Below, one piece after another: positions 42,591 to 51,653 of a stretch of 64,000 nucleotides of DNA. The notes under the pieces were generated by a model, which was not told the origin of the DNA, made no database searches, and saw only the letters and a list, made by a program, of their open reading frames with translations. A program made the position numbers and the translations under genes. This stretch comes from Undibacter mobilis (lineage in GTDB: Bacteria; Pseudomonadota; Alphaproteobacteria; Rhizobiales; Xanthobacteraceae): the NCBI RefSeq assembly GCF_003367195.1, contig NZ_QRGO01000001.1:2528501-2592500 (forward strand), in the 5' to 3' direction. Position 1 is the first letter of the stretch; the number at the start of each line of letters is the position of its first letter.

Positions 42591-44801
42591 ATGCTCGCCA
42601 ACGACGTTAAAATCACGCCTGAACTCGTTGCCGAACACGGCCTCAAGCCGGACGAGTACCAGCGCATCCTGGATCTGATCGGCCGCGAGCCGACCTTGAC
42701 CGAACTCGGCATCTTCTCGGCGATGTGGAACGAGCACTGCTCGTACAAGTCCTCGAAGGTTCACCTGCGCGGGCTGCCGACCAAGGCGCCGTGGGTAATC
42801 CAGGGCCCGGGCGAGAACGCCGGCGTCATCGACATTGGCGACGGGCTCGCCTGCGTCTTCAAGATGGAGAGCCACAACCATCCGAGCTACATCGAGCCCT
42901 ATCAGGGCGCGGCGACCGGCGTCGGCGGCATTCTGCGCGACGTGTTCACGATGGGCGCGCGGCCGATCGCCTGCCTTAATGCCTTGAGCTTTGGTGCGCC
43001 GGAACATCCCAAGACGCGTCATCTCGTGTCCGGCGTCGTCGCCGGCATCGGCGGCTATGGCAACTCGTTCGGTGTACCGACGGTCGCGGGCTCTGTCCGC
43101 TTCCACAAGCGCTATGACGGCAACATCCTCGTCAACGCCATGGCCGTCGGCCTCGCCGAGAAGGACAAGATTTTCTACGCCGCGGCGTCGGGCGTGGGCA
43201 TGCCGATCGTTTATCTCGGCTCCAAGACCGGCCGCGATGGCATTCACGGCGCGTCGATGGCGTCGGCCGAGTTCGATGACAACAGCGAAGAGAAGCGCCC
43301 GACCGTCCAGGTTGGCGATCCCTTCTCGGAGAAGCTGCTGCTCGAAGCCTGCCTCGAAATCATGGCCAAGGACTGCGTCATCGCCATCCAGGACATGGGC
43401 GCGGCGGGTCTGACATCGTCCGCGACCGAAATGGGCGCCAAGGGCAATCTCGGCGTCACGCTCGACCTCGACAAGGTGCCGTGCCGTGAAGAGGGCATGA
43501 CGGCCTATGAGATGATGCTGTCGGAGAGCCAGGAGCGCATGCTCATGGTGCTCAAGCCCGACAAGGAAAAGGAAGCGGAAGCCATCTTCCGCAAATGGGG
43601 TCTCGACTTCGCCGTGGTCGGTGAAACCACGCCGACGATGCGGTTCATTGTGAAGCACCACGGCCAGGTGATGGCCGATCTGCCGATCAAGGAACTCGGC
43701 GACAGCGCGCCGGAATACAAGCGGCCCTTCGTCAGCCTGGAGAAGCCCGCCGCCATCGACGCCGGCGCCATCGAACCGCCCGGCAGCATTGCCGATGCAC
43801 TGGAACGGCTCGTCGCCACGCCCGATCTCTGTTCGAAGCGCTGGGTGTGGGAGCAATACGACCACATCATCGGCGGCAACACCGTGCAGCGGCCGGGCGG
43901 CGATGCCGCTGTGGTGCGCGTGCTCGACGGGCCCAAGGGTCTCGCACTGACCACCGATGTGACTCCGCGTTACTGCGAGGCCAATCCGTTCGAAGGCGGC
44001 AAGCAGGCCGTCGCCGAATGCTGGCGCAATCTGACCGCCGTTGGCGCGACGCCGCTTGCCATCACCGACAATCTCAATTTCGGCAACCCGGAGCGGCCCG
44101 AGATCATGGGCCAGTTCGTTGGCTGCGTGCGCGGCATTGCCGAAGCCTGCAAGGCGCTCGATTTCCCGGTCGTGTCCGGCAATGTGTCGCTCTACAACGA
44201 GACCAACGGCAAGGCGATCCTGCCGACGCCGTCGATCGGCGGTGTCGGCGTCATCGCCGATTTCAAGAAGAGCGCGTCGCTGGCCTTCAAGAAAGAAGGC
44301 GAGGCGATCCTCGTCGTTGGCGAAACCACCGGCTGGCTCGGCCAGTCGATCTGGCTGCGCGAAATTTGCGCCCGCGAAGAGGGGGCGCCGCCGCCGGTCG
44401 ATCTGATCGAGGAACGCGAGAACGGCGAATTCGTGCGCTCGCTTATTATCGATGGCGCGGCCACCGCCGCGCACGATCTGTCCGATGGCGGGTTGCTGGT
44501 TGCGCTGGCCGAGATGGCGATGGCGTCCGGCATCGGCGCCAAGCTCGACGCCGCACCCGACGACGTTCCGGCTCATGCTTACTGGTTCGGCGAAGATCAG
44601 GCGCGTTACATCGTGACGGTGCCGGCGCAGGCCGTCGAACTTGTCATGGTGCGGGCGCGCAAAGCCAGTGTGCTCGTGTCACGCATCGGCACGACCGGCG
44701 GTGACAAGATTGCGGTCGAGGGCCAGCGCGCACTGGCGGTCGCCGACCTCAACGAGCGCTCCGAAGGCTGGCTGCCCGGCTACATGGCCGGCCGCGACTA
44801 G
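42591..44801 (+). CDS. purL: FGAM synthase large subunit PurL
   Basis: Catalyses ATP-dependent FGAM formation. It starts at 42591 ([17 protein letters not shown], with AGGA at the right distance) and has 736 residues; the frame is open upstream to 42483. Motifs: [35 protein letters not shown] (catalytic His) and the second AIRS-like half with [18 protein letters not shown]. Normal small-PurL class that needs PurS and PurQ, both adjacent. Confidence 0.97.
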   Translation: MLANDVKITPELVAEHGLKPDEYQRILDLIGREPTLTELGIFSAMWNEHCSYKSSKVHLRGLPTKAPWVIQGPGENAGVIDIGDGLACVFKMESHNHPSYIEPYQGAATGVGGILRDVFTMGARPIACLNALSFGAPEHPKTRHLVSGVVAGIGGYGNSFGVPTVAGSVRFHKRYDGNILVNAMAVGLAEKDKIFYAAASGVGMPIVYLGSKTGRDGIHGASMASAEFDDNSEEKRPTVQVGDPFSEKLLLEACLEIMAKDCVIAIQDMGAAGLTSSATEMGAKGNLGVTLDLDKVPCREEGMTAYEMMLSESQERMLMVLKPDKEKEAEAIFRKWGLDFAVVGETTPTMRFIVKHHGQVMADLPIKELGDSAPEYKRPFVSLEKPAAIDAGAIEPPGSIADALERLVATPDLCSKRWVWEQYDHIIGGNTVQRPGGDAAVVRVLDGPKGLALTTDVTPRYCEANPFEGGKQAVAECWRNLTAVGATPLAITDNLNFGNPERPEIMGQFVGCVRGIAEACKALDFPVVSGNVSLYNETNGKAILPTPSIGGVGVIADFKKSASLAFKKEGEAILVVGETTGWLGQSIWLREICAREEGAPPPVDLIEERENGEFVRSLIIDGAATAAHDLSDGGLLVALAEMAMASGIGAKLDAAPDDVPAHAYWFGEDQARYIVTVPAQAVELVMVRARKASVLVSRIGTTGGDKIAVEGQRALAVADLNERSEGWLPGYMAGRD

Positions 44802-44852
44802 AACACCTTGAAATATCGAGCGTTTCGCGGCGGACCTTGACGTTCGGCCGAT

Positions 44853-44875
44853 CATGTACCATTTGAAGTTACATG
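44853..44875 (+). promoter_or_regulatory. Inverted repeat overlapping the Rrf2 start
   Basis: CATGTA (44853-44858) and TACATG (44870-44875) are separated by 11 bases; the right arm includes the ATG of the Rrf2 gene at 44873. It is placed as an autoregulatory operator. Confidence 0.6.
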
Positions 44876-45337
44876 AAACGCGACAGTCGATTATCAGGCG
44901 TTCTGCATATCCTTTTGCATATGGCGCGGCAGTCGGAACCGCTGACGTCCGAGGCGCTGGCGCGCGCCATGGCCACCAATCCGGCCGTGGTCCGACGCAC
45001 CATGGCAGGCCTGCGCGATGCGAGGCTGGTTCATTCCGAGAAAGGTCATGGCGGCGGCTGGACCATCGCCCGCGATCCGGCGCGCATCACCTTGCACGAC
45101 ATCTATCTGGCGCTCGGAAAGCCGGACGTTCTGGCGATGTCCAACCGCAACGATGCGCCGGGCTGTCTGGTCGAACAGGCGGTCAACGAGGCGCTGGGCA
45201 GCGCCTTTGCCGAAGCCGAAGCCTTGTTGCTGCGCCGTTTCAGCGAAGTGACGCTGGCGCAGCTGAGCGCGAGTTTCGACAGGCGTTTCGCCGAGCGTGG
45301 TGCTGATTTTGCGTTGGAGACAATCCATGCCGAGTGA
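44873..45337 (+). CDS. Rrf2-family transcriptional regulator
   Basis: A 154-residue Rrf2 regulator with a winged-helix N-terminal domain (LTSEALARAMATNPAVVRRTMAGL is the HTH; HSEKGHGGGWTIARDP the wing). Only one cysteine is visible in the domain that usually carries the Fe-S cluster (GCLVEQAV), so it is more likely of the cluster-free YwnA type. The operator-like inverted repeat overlaps the start codon. The stop lies 11 bases into the next gene, so the operon is tight. Confidence 0.9.
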   Translation: MKRDSRLSGVLHILLHMARQSEPLTSEALARAMATNPAVVRRTMAGLRDARLVHSEKGHGGGWTIARDPARITLHDIYLALGKPDVLAMSNRNDAPGCLVEQAVNEALGSAFAEAEALLLRRFSEVTLAQLSASFDRRFAERGADFALETIHAE

Positions 45338-46220
45338 CACGATCATCGTCGGTGGCGGCTTTGCCGGTCTGGCAGCGGCGACCTATCTTGGACGCGCCCG
45401 ACGCAGCGTTGACGTCCTCGATACCGGCAAGCCCCGTAACCGCTTCGCGACCGCCTCGCATGGCTTCCTTGGCCAGGATGGCCAGAGCCCCACGACGATT
45501 CTCACAACCGCGCGCGAGCAACTGTCCGCTTATCCGACCGTTCGTGTCAGGAACGCCGAGGCGAGCGAGGTCCAGACCCATGACGACGGCTTTGCTGTGC
45601 GGCTGGCGAGCGGTGACACGATCGAAGCCCGCACCTTGATTCTCGCCTTCGGGCTTCGCGATGCGCTGCCCGTCATTCCCGGCCTCGCGGAACGCTGGGG
45701 CAAGACGGTGCTTCATTGCCCTTATTGCCACGGTTTCGAATTCAGCGATCGCCCGCTCGGCGTTCTGTACCGCACCGAGATGTCGGTCCATCAGGCGCGG
45801 CTGATCGCCGAATGGGGGCCGACGACATTGTTTCTGAACGGGGCCACGCTGCGCCCTGAGGATACCGAAGTTCTGTTGCGTCGTGGCATTGCCATTGAGC
45901 CAGAACCCGTCGAGCGCCTCGAAGGCGAGGGCAGTGCATTGTCGGCCGTCAGGCTGAAGGACGGCCGCTTTCACCCGATTGCTGCGCTTTATGTCGCGCC
46001 GGAATCCCATCTCTGCAGTCCGCTTGCCGAACAGTTGGGAGTTCAACTGATCGACGGGCCGCTGGGGACCATCATCCAAACCGACGCCAACAAGATGACG
46101 TCAGTGACCGGCGTCTATGCGGCCGGCGATATCGCAAGAGTGCCCCATAGCGTCAGTTGGGCGGTGGCTGATGGCGTGACGGCTGGCACGGCCGTTCATC
46201 GCGCGCTCGTGTTCGGATGA
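45327..46220 (+). CDS. Thioredoxin-reductase-like FAD disulfide oxidoreductase
   Basis: A 297-residue FAD/NAD(P)-binding protein: Rossmann motif VGGGFAGLAAATYL at the N-terminus, redox pair C131-P-Y-C134 in LHCPYCHGFEFS (in place of the CATC of thioredoxin reductase), and the C-terminal FAD motif GVYAAGDIARVPHSV. Starting ATG at 45327 overlaps the Rrf2 gene. The Rrf2-reductase-methyltransferase order suggests a response to thiol or electrophile stress; substrate unknown. Confidence 0.87.
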   Translation: MPSDTIIVGGGFAGLAAATYLGRARRSVDVLDTGKPRNRFATASHGFLGQDGQSPTTILTTAREQLSAYPTVRVRNAEASEVQTHDDGFAVRLASGDTIEARTLILAFGLRDALPVIPGLAERWGKTVLHCPYCHGFEFSDRPLGVLYRTEMSVHQARLIAEWGPTTLFLNGATLRPEDTEVLLRRGIAIEPEPVERLEGEGSALSAVRLKDGRFHPIAALYVAPESHLCSPLAEQLGVQLIDGPLGTIIQTDANKMTSVTGVYAAGDIARVPHSVSWAVADGVTAGTAVHRALVFG

Positions 46221-46909
46221 ACATTGTGGATTTGACGACGCCTTTCACGGATCCCGCCGTCGTCGCCGGTTATGCCGAGGGCACGCCGCGACGGGTGCCG
46301 GGCTTCGCCGATCTGCATCTGATGACGTTGGTGCTGCTGTCGGAGCGTGCGCCGGACGCCGCGCGCATTCTCGTTCTCGGCGCTGGTGGTGGACTTGAAC
46401 TGAAGACATTCGCCGCGGCCCGGCCGAACTGGATGTTTGTGGGCGTCGATCCGTCAGGCCCCATGCTCGACCTGGCAAGGCGCACGGTTGGAACTCTGAT
46501 GCACCAGGTCGAACTGGTGCCCGGCTATGCGGACGACGCACCGCCAGGTCCATTCGATGGTGCGACCTGTCTGCTGACGCTCCACTTTCTGCGCCGGCCG
46601 GAGCGTGTGCAGGTTCTGCGGGCGTTGCATCGGCGGTTGAAGCCGGGCGCTCCGCTGGTCGTGGCGCATCACAGCGCGCCGGAGGGTGACACGCCCGAGC
46701 GCTGGCTGACACGATCGGTGGCCTTTGCCGCCGGCGCTAAGGTCGACGCCACGACGGCATCCGCCGCGACGATGGCTCAACATCTGCCGCTTCTGTCCGC
46801 CGGCGAGGAAGAGGCCGTTCTGACGGAAGCAGGGTTCGCCGAGGTATCCTTGTTTTATGCCGGCTTTTCGTTCCGCGGCTGGGTCGCTGTGGCAGGACCC
46901 GCCGAATAA
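46217..46909 (+). CDS. Class I SAM-dependent methyltransferase
   Basis: A 230-residue methyltransferase. Motif I is ILVLGAGGGLELKTFAA, the ribose-binding acidic residue is in VGVDPSGPMLDLA, and motif post II/III are in FDGATCLLTLHFL. Its ATG overlaps the reductase stop by four bases (ATGA), so it is translationally coupled as the third gene of the Rrf2 operon. Substrate not predictable. Confidence 0.87.
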   Translation: MNIVDLTTPFTDPAVVAGYAEGTPRRVPGFADLHLMTLVLLSERAPDAARILVLGAGGGLELKTFAAARPNWMFVGVDPSGPMLDLARRTVGTLMHQVELVPGYADDAPPGPFDGATCLLTLHFLRRPERVQVLRALHRRLKPGAPLVVAHHSAPEGDTPERWLTRSVAFAAGAKVDATTASAATMAQHLPLLSAGEEEAVLTEAGFAEVSLFYAGFSFRGWVAVAGPAE

Positions 46910-47199
46910 CTGTCCATTCGGGCGTGAACGCAGCGAAGGCGGGTTGCCGGGTTCAATGGCCGGTCAGGGCTGATGGCCCATAAGTCAAATTAATAACTTC
47001 GGGCGCCCGCCGGGTATGGCGACCGCTGAACGGCATAATATTTATTTAGTTTATCATCCCACTCAACGATTTCGCAGGGCGAGACAGGTAATTTGTTTTT
47101 TATGCTGGTGCCGCCTTTTTGCGTGCGCCGAACGATATTTTTTCCGCCGGACCCCGGTTGGTCCTGTCCGAAACGCTGTTTTGACGCTCCGGAACAAAC

Positions 47200-48705
47200 A
47201 TGACCGCAACTGCCATGGCGCCCCGCCGCACCTTTCGTTTGCTCAGCCGTATGAATTTGACATCCCGCCTGACGCTGATGGCCATTCTGACCATGGCGAT
47301 TGCGGTCGGTATTTCGCTGTGGACCTCGATGTCCATCACCAGCGGTGAGATGTATCGGCGCGCGCAGACCGCGCTCGACATCAACATCAAGCTGCTCGAC
47401 AGCGCGCTGACGGCCTATGGCCCGGCGCGCCGCGATGGCGACAAGCTCTATTTCGGCAATACGCTGATCAACAACAATTTCGAGGCGGTCGATCGCGTCA
47501 AGTCGATTGCCGGTGGCACCGCTACGGTGTTCATGGGCGACCTGCGCGTTGCCACCAATGTCGCCAAGCCCGACGGCTCGCGCGCGGTCGGCACCAAGCT
47601 GGCGCAAGGTCCGGCCTATGACACGGTGTTCAACAAGCGCCAGACCTATCGCGGCGAAGCCAATATTCTTGGCGAAAACTATCTCACGGTTTATCAGCCG
47701 ATCGTCAGCGGCAACGAGGTGCTCGGCATTGCCTATGTCGGCGTCAAGAAGGCCGAGTTCTTTACGGTGCTGGAACAACTGATGTGGACGAGCCTCATTG
47801 GCGGTCTTGTCGTGATCGTTCTTGCCGGCGCCGCGATGTTCTTCCTGGTGCGGCGTATCTTTGCGCCGGTTGGCATCATCTGCCGCGATCTCGTGGCCAT
47901 GGCGATGGAAGCATCGGGTCGCACGATCGACGCCAAACATCTCAGCCAGATCGAGGAAATGCACGAGGCGGTGACCCTGCTCGGCGAGGCGACGCGCGCC
48001 AAGCAGGCGGCGGAAGCCGAGGCCGCCGCCTTGCGCGAGCGGGTCGATGCCCAGCGCCGCCGGCGCGGCGAGCAAGCCGCCGTCGCTGCCGAAGATCGCT
48101 CGCGCGCCGTTCAGGAGCGGGTTCGCGCCATGGATGAAATTTCATCCACGGTGAAGAAGAATGCCGGCGAGGCCGCCGAGGCCGACCGCGTCGCCACCTC
48201 AACCTGCGATGTCGCCGACCGCAGCGGCCAGATTGTCGCGCAGGCGATCGAGGCCATGTCGCGCATCGAGGAATCCTCGAACAAGATTTCCGATATCATC
48301 TCGGTGATCGACGAGATCGCGCGCCAGACCAATCTCCTGGCGCTCAACGCCGCGGTGGAAGCGGCGCGCGCTGGCGAGGCGGGCCGCGGTTTCGCCGTGG
48401 TCGCCACCGAGGTGCGCAGCCTGGCGCAGCGCTCGTCGCAGGCCGCCAAGGACATCAAGCAGCTCATCGTGTCGTCGTCGGACCGCGTCAAGCAGGGCGT
48501 CGGGCTGGTCAACAGCGCCGGCTCGTCGCTGTCCGAGATCGTCGAGCAGATCCGCAAGGTGGCGGGCATCGTGTCCGGCATCGCGGTGGCCAACAACGAG
48601 CAGGCGGCCGGCCTCGAGCAGATCAACCGCACGCTGGTGCAGCTCGACGAGGCATCGGGTGGTGCCGCCGCGTGGGACGCGGATGAGGAAGCGATGGCCG
48701 CCTGA
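47200..48705 (+). CDS. Methyl-accepting chemotaxis protein, single Cache sensor
   Basis: A 501-residue chemoreceptor with a first membrane helix (about 25-45), a periplasmic single-Cache-like sensor (about 50-195, with [20 protein letters not shown] and the [18 protein letters not shown] end), a second helix (about 205-225), a HAMP-like linker and the MCP signalling domain (about 300-490). The hairpin tip is intact: [23 protein letters not shown]. No C-terminal CheR-tether pentapeptide. The 290-base gap upstream is AT-rich but holds no gene. Confidence 0.92.
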   Translation: MTATAMAPRRTFRLLSRMNLTSRLTLMAILTMAIAVGISLWTSMSITSGEMYRRAQTALDINIKLLDSALTAYGPARRDGDKLYFGNTLINNNFEAVDRVKSIAGGTATVFMGDLRVATNVAKPDGSRAVGTKLAQGPAYDTVFNKRQTYRGEANILGENYLTVYQPIVSGNEVLGIAYVGVKKAEFFTVLEQLMWTSLIGGLVVIVLAGAAMFFLVRRIFAPVGIICRDLVAMAMEASGRTIDAKHLSQIEEMHEAVTLLGEATRAKQAAEAEAAALRERVDAQRRRRGEQAAVAAEDRSRAVQERVRAMDEISSTVKKNAGEAAEADRVATSTCDVADRSGQIVAQAIEAMSRIEESSNKISDIISVIDEIARQTNLLALNAAVEAARAGEAGRGFAVVATEVRSLAQRSSQAAKDIKQLIVSSSDRVKQGVGLVNSAGSSLSEIVEQIRKVAGIVSGIAVANNEQAAGLEQINRTLVQLDEASGGAAAWDADEEAMAA

Positions 48706-48719
48706 GCGGCCATCCGGCG

Positions 48720-49625
48720 TCAGCGGATCGGCGCGGTGCCCTTGAGCGCCGCCTTGCAGAGCGGCGCCAATTTGTCCTCGTTGGCCTGCAGGCAGGCGAT
48801 CTTCTGACCGTCGCCGACGCCGGTGTCGCGGCAGCGCCGCACCAGATCGCGCAGGCAGGCGCGGCCGATCACCGCGGTCATCACCACCGGCGCGTTCGGC
48901 CGCTGTGTAACCGGTGCCGTGGGTGCCGTGGGTCCGCTGTCCGCGACATCCGCCACCGCCGTCTTGCAGTTCGGCGATAGTTTGGTGGCATTGCGTTGCA
49001 GGCAGGCTATGGCGTCAGCGCCGCCAAGCGGGACGCCTTTGCAGTTGCGGGAGAAGTCACCCCGACAGGTGTTCTTGATGGCGTTCATCTGCGCCGCGGT
49101 CGGCGGGGGCGGAGCATCGGCAACGGGAGCTGGCGGCATGGCGGCCTGCTGTGGCGGCGCAACGGGCTTTGCCGGGGCCGGTGGGGTGGCAGCCCGGGCG
49201 GCGGGAATTGCCGCAGGCTTTGCAGCCGGCATGGCCGCTGCCGGCGGCTTGGCGGTCACGATGGCGGGTGCCGCTGTAGGTGCCGGCGGCGGTGCTGCGG
49301 GCGCGGCGATGGCCGGTTGAGGTGGGGACGGCGGTGCTGCCGCGGCTGCAGGAGCGGGCTTCGGCAGAGTGGCGCTCACGGCGGACTGGCAAGAAGACGA
49401 CAGCGAAGCGACGTTCTTCTGCAGGCACTGCAGCGCTTCGGCGCCGCCCGGTTTGACCCCCGAGCACTTCGACATGAAGTCGGAGCGGCAGGACGACCTG
49501 ATGGCGGCCTGCTGGTCGGGCGTGACCTGGGCCACTGCCCCTTGGCTGAGTGCCAGCGCTGTAAGCGCTGCCAGAACCGCCGAACCCCACACGCGCCGTT
49601 TCTTGCCTTTTTCGGTGATCGTCAT
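48720..49625 (-). CDS. Secreted protein with three cysteine-rich repeats
   Basis: A 301-residue exported protein: signal peptide about 14-33 (AALTALALSQGAVAQ), then three copies of a four-Cys repeat of the form C-x7-C-x(10-14)-C-x(9-10)-C. Repeat 1 runs through CRSDFMSKCSGV and GGAEALQCLQKN, repeat 2 through CRGDFSRNCKGV and GGADAIACLQRN, repeat 3 through CLRDLVRRCRDTG and KIACLQAN. A long Pro/Ala linker separates the first two. This matches the Golgi apparatus protein 1/cysteine-rich repeat type. Periplasmic, probably disulfide-bonded; function unknown. Confidence 0.85.
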   Translation of the reverse strand: MTITEKGKKRRVWGSAVLAALTALALSQGAVAQVTPDQQAAIRSSCRSDFMSKCSGVKPGGAEALQCLQKNVASLSSSCQSAVSATLPKPAPAAAAAPPSPPQPAIAAPAAPPPAPTAAPAIVTAKPPAAAMPAAKPAAIPAARAATPPAPAKPVAPPQQAAMPPAPVADAPPPPTAAQMNAIKNTCRGDFSRNCKGVPLGGADAIACLQRNATKLSPNCKTAVADVADSGPTAPTAPVTQRPNAPVVMTAVIGRACLRDLVRRCRDTGVGDGQKIACLQANEDKLAPLCKAALKGTAPIR

Positions 49626-49823
49626 CGCTCAGCCCCCGCGACAATTTGTGCGAGTATATCAGCGGCCGGCAGCGACGCGAGTTCGACATTTTTTGCGTGC
49701 AAACAGCCGGACAAGGGCTGCCCGAGGCGCGCGTGTCGCGTAGTCTGACGGCAATTCATTTTGTTGCGTTTCCGGACGGCGAACGGGCTTTCCTTCGCCG
49801 GGAAACGCTCGTGGAGCACGACA

Positions 49824-50054
49824 ATGGCAATGGATGCGGGTGAAATCGAGCGGCTGATCAGGGAAGGGATTCCGGACGCGCAGGTGACAATCCGGGACCT
49901 GGCCGGCGACGGCAACCACTATTCAGCCACCGTGCTGGCCCCGTCCTTTGCCGGCAAGACCCGGGTCCAGCAGCATCAACTGGTCTACAATGCGCTCAAG
50001 GGCAATATGGGCGGGGTGTTGCACGCACTGGCCCTGCAGACCGGTACGCCCTAA
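49824..50054 (+). CDS. BolA-family protein
   Basis: A 76-residue BolA protein, partner of the monothiol glutaredoxin downstream in Fe-S cluster and iron-status handling. Family sequence runs DAGEIERLIREGIPDAQV, GDGNHYSATVLAPSFAGKTRVQQHQLVYNAL; the His in HQLVYNAL is the conserved cluster ligand. Start ATG at 49824 with GGAG upstream; ATG at 49830 is an alternative. grxD follows after about 190 bases. Confidence 0.92.
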   Translation: MAMDAGEIERLIREGIPDAQVTIRDLAGDGNHYSATVLAPSFAGKTRVQQHQLVYNALKGNMGGVLHALALQTGTP

Positions 50055-50243
50055 GCGGTAGCGTGTCGCCGGCCGGTCCAAATCTTCCAAAAAGCCCGAA
50101 TTAACAATCATTTCGTTCCGTTTTCGCCCACCCCCTTGGGGTGGCGGTACGAACTGGGCTACATATATCGACCTCACCGGAACGGCGGTTGGCGATTGAC
50201 CACAACTGCGCCGGACAACTGGATACACAAGGATTCCGCTGCC

Positions 50244-50576
50244 ATGGGCATCGAGCAGTTCATCGACAACGAAGTGAAGTCCAACGACGTGGTGCTTTTC
50301 ATGAAGGGCACCCCGCAGTTCCCGCAGTGCGGGTTCTCCGGTCAGGTGGTGCAGATCCTCGACCACCTCGGTGTTGCCTATAAAGGCCTCAATGTTCTGG
50401 AGTCGCTGGACCTGCGCGATGGCATCAAGGCCTATTCGAACTGGCCGACCATTCCGCAGCTCTACATCAAGGGCGAGTTCATCGGCGGCTGCGATATCGT
50501 GCGTGAGATGTTCCAGGCCGGCGAGTTGCAGCAGGCGTTCAAGGACGCCGGCGTTCCGGTGGCGGCGCAGGCTTAA
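50244..50576 (+). CDS. grxD: Monothiol glutaredoxin GrxD (CGFS type)
   Basis: A 110-residue glutaredoxin with the CGFS active site (C29-G-F-S32) in TPQFPQCGFSGQVV, WPTIPQLYIKGEFIGGCDIV completing the GSH site. These proteins carry [2Fe-2S] clusters and work with BolA. Start MGIEQFIDNEV at 50244; in-frame upstream sequence is not homologous. Pairing with BolA is a conserved arrangement. Confidence 0.97.
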   Translation: MGIEQFIDNEVKSNDVVLFMKGTPQFPQCGFSGQVVQILDHLGVAYKGLNVLESLDLRDGIKAYSNWPTIPQLYIKGEFIGGCDIVREMFQAGELQQAFKDAGVPVAAQA

Positions 50577-51245
50577 GCTTCTTGCGTCGGTTTGAGCCGG
50601 CGAGCGAAGGCGACAGACCCGGCGCGGTGCGGCCAAACCAGCCGCGCCGCGTCGTTTTGCTTTCAGTGACGCTCAGGCCGTCGCCTCGCGTTCGGCAGAG
50701 GGCCGGAACGTTGGCTTCCTCATCGATGAATTAACAACTGCGGCCTCCAAAGCGCTCAACGCCTGCATGATGGTCTGCGTCGGCTGCGCCCGTTCGGCTC
50801 GGCTAGTCATCGATGCCTGATCGACGGCTCGCGCTGTCTCAGCTTTCGGCGACGTCTCGGTAAGCGCCATCCTTGCGCTGGACCCGGTCGCGGTCGGGAT
50901 AGGGCGATGCAGTTAGTTTTTTGTTGCCGGTATTTATAGTACGGGCCGCATACGTACTTCTCCTGAATTTCTAGCCATCGCCGAATGATGCGAGCTTCGT
51001 GTTCGCTCGCATGCGGACAACATCGGTGGATGGCTATGAGCATCTCAAGCCGTTGGACGTATTTTTGTAGCGTTTTCACTCCAGCCGCAAATTTATCATC
51101 GGTCGCGAAACGGTGCCGTCGCGGGTTGCTGCAGGCGCGCGCCGCGGTTGCGGCCGTTTCTATGTGAGCACCTCAATGCCTCGAAGAGCGACCGTCTTGC
51201 TTGTGGCTTTGAGAAGACGCCTGGTTCTCCGAACAATGCAGTGAT
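50577..51245. other. Gene-poor AT-mixed gap before the SMR gene
   Basis: About 670 bases with no confident gene. Two weak minus-strand frames exist: 50807-51079 begins MKTLQKYVQRLEMLIAIHRC and could be a small helical protein whose end is degraded, and 50673-50870 (65 residues) has no recognisable features. Composition is less GC-rich than the surroundings. It may be the remains of a transferred segment. Confidence 0.35.
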
Positions 51246-51578
51246 GTGGAGGCGAGATTGGCCTGGTTATATCTGACTTTCGCGGGGCTCCTGGAGATTG
51301 GTTGGCCGGTCGGCCTGAAAATCGCGCAAACGGAAGGTTCGCGCGTGCTCGGCGTCCTGCTTGCACTCGTCTTCATGTTGGGAAGCGGCTTGCTGCTCTG
51401 GCTGGCGCAGCGCGAGATTCCAATGGGCACGTCCTATGCGGTTTGGACGGGGATTGGAGCAGCCGGGGCCTTTCTGTACGGCATCGTGTTTTACGGCGAT
51501 ACCGCGACCGTCGGCCGCTTTCTCGGCGTCGGCCTCATTCTTGCTGGCGTTGTTACTCTGAAGCTCGTCCATGAATAA
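51246..51578 (+). CDS. sugE: SMR-family transporter, SugE/Gdx-like
   Basis: A 110-residue four-helix small multidrug resistance protein. LLEIGWPVGLK with the essential membrane Glu and GTSYAVWTGIGAAGAF are closer to the guanidinium exporter SugE/Gdx than to EmrE. It works as an antiparallel dimer exchanging substrate for protons. I did not find a guanidine riboswitch in the leader. The first few residues (MEAR) may be non-native. Confidence 0.82.
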   Translation: MEARLAWLYLTFAGLLEIGWPVGLKIAQTEGSRVLGVLLALVFMLGSGLLLWLAQREIPMGTSYAVWTGIGAAGAFLYGIVFYGDTATVGRFLGVGLILAGVVTLKLVHE

Positions 51579-51653
51579 CGAACGAGTCAGCACCGGTCTT
51601 ACCCACATCCTGCCCACTACCCGCTTCCTACCCAAGGCGACGAGGTTACAGCG

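Noticed and set aside
42555..44576. 673-residue minus-strand frame antisense to purL
   Set aside because: Shadow of purL; composition is His/Arg/Ala-rich with no motifs.
50673..50870. 65-residue minus-strand gene
   Set aside because: No motif, no clear ribosome site, and poor composition; kept only as part of the gap description.
51160..51245. Guanidine riboswitch before the SugE-like gene
   Set aside because: I could not find the conserved guanidine-I, -II or -III elements in the leader.
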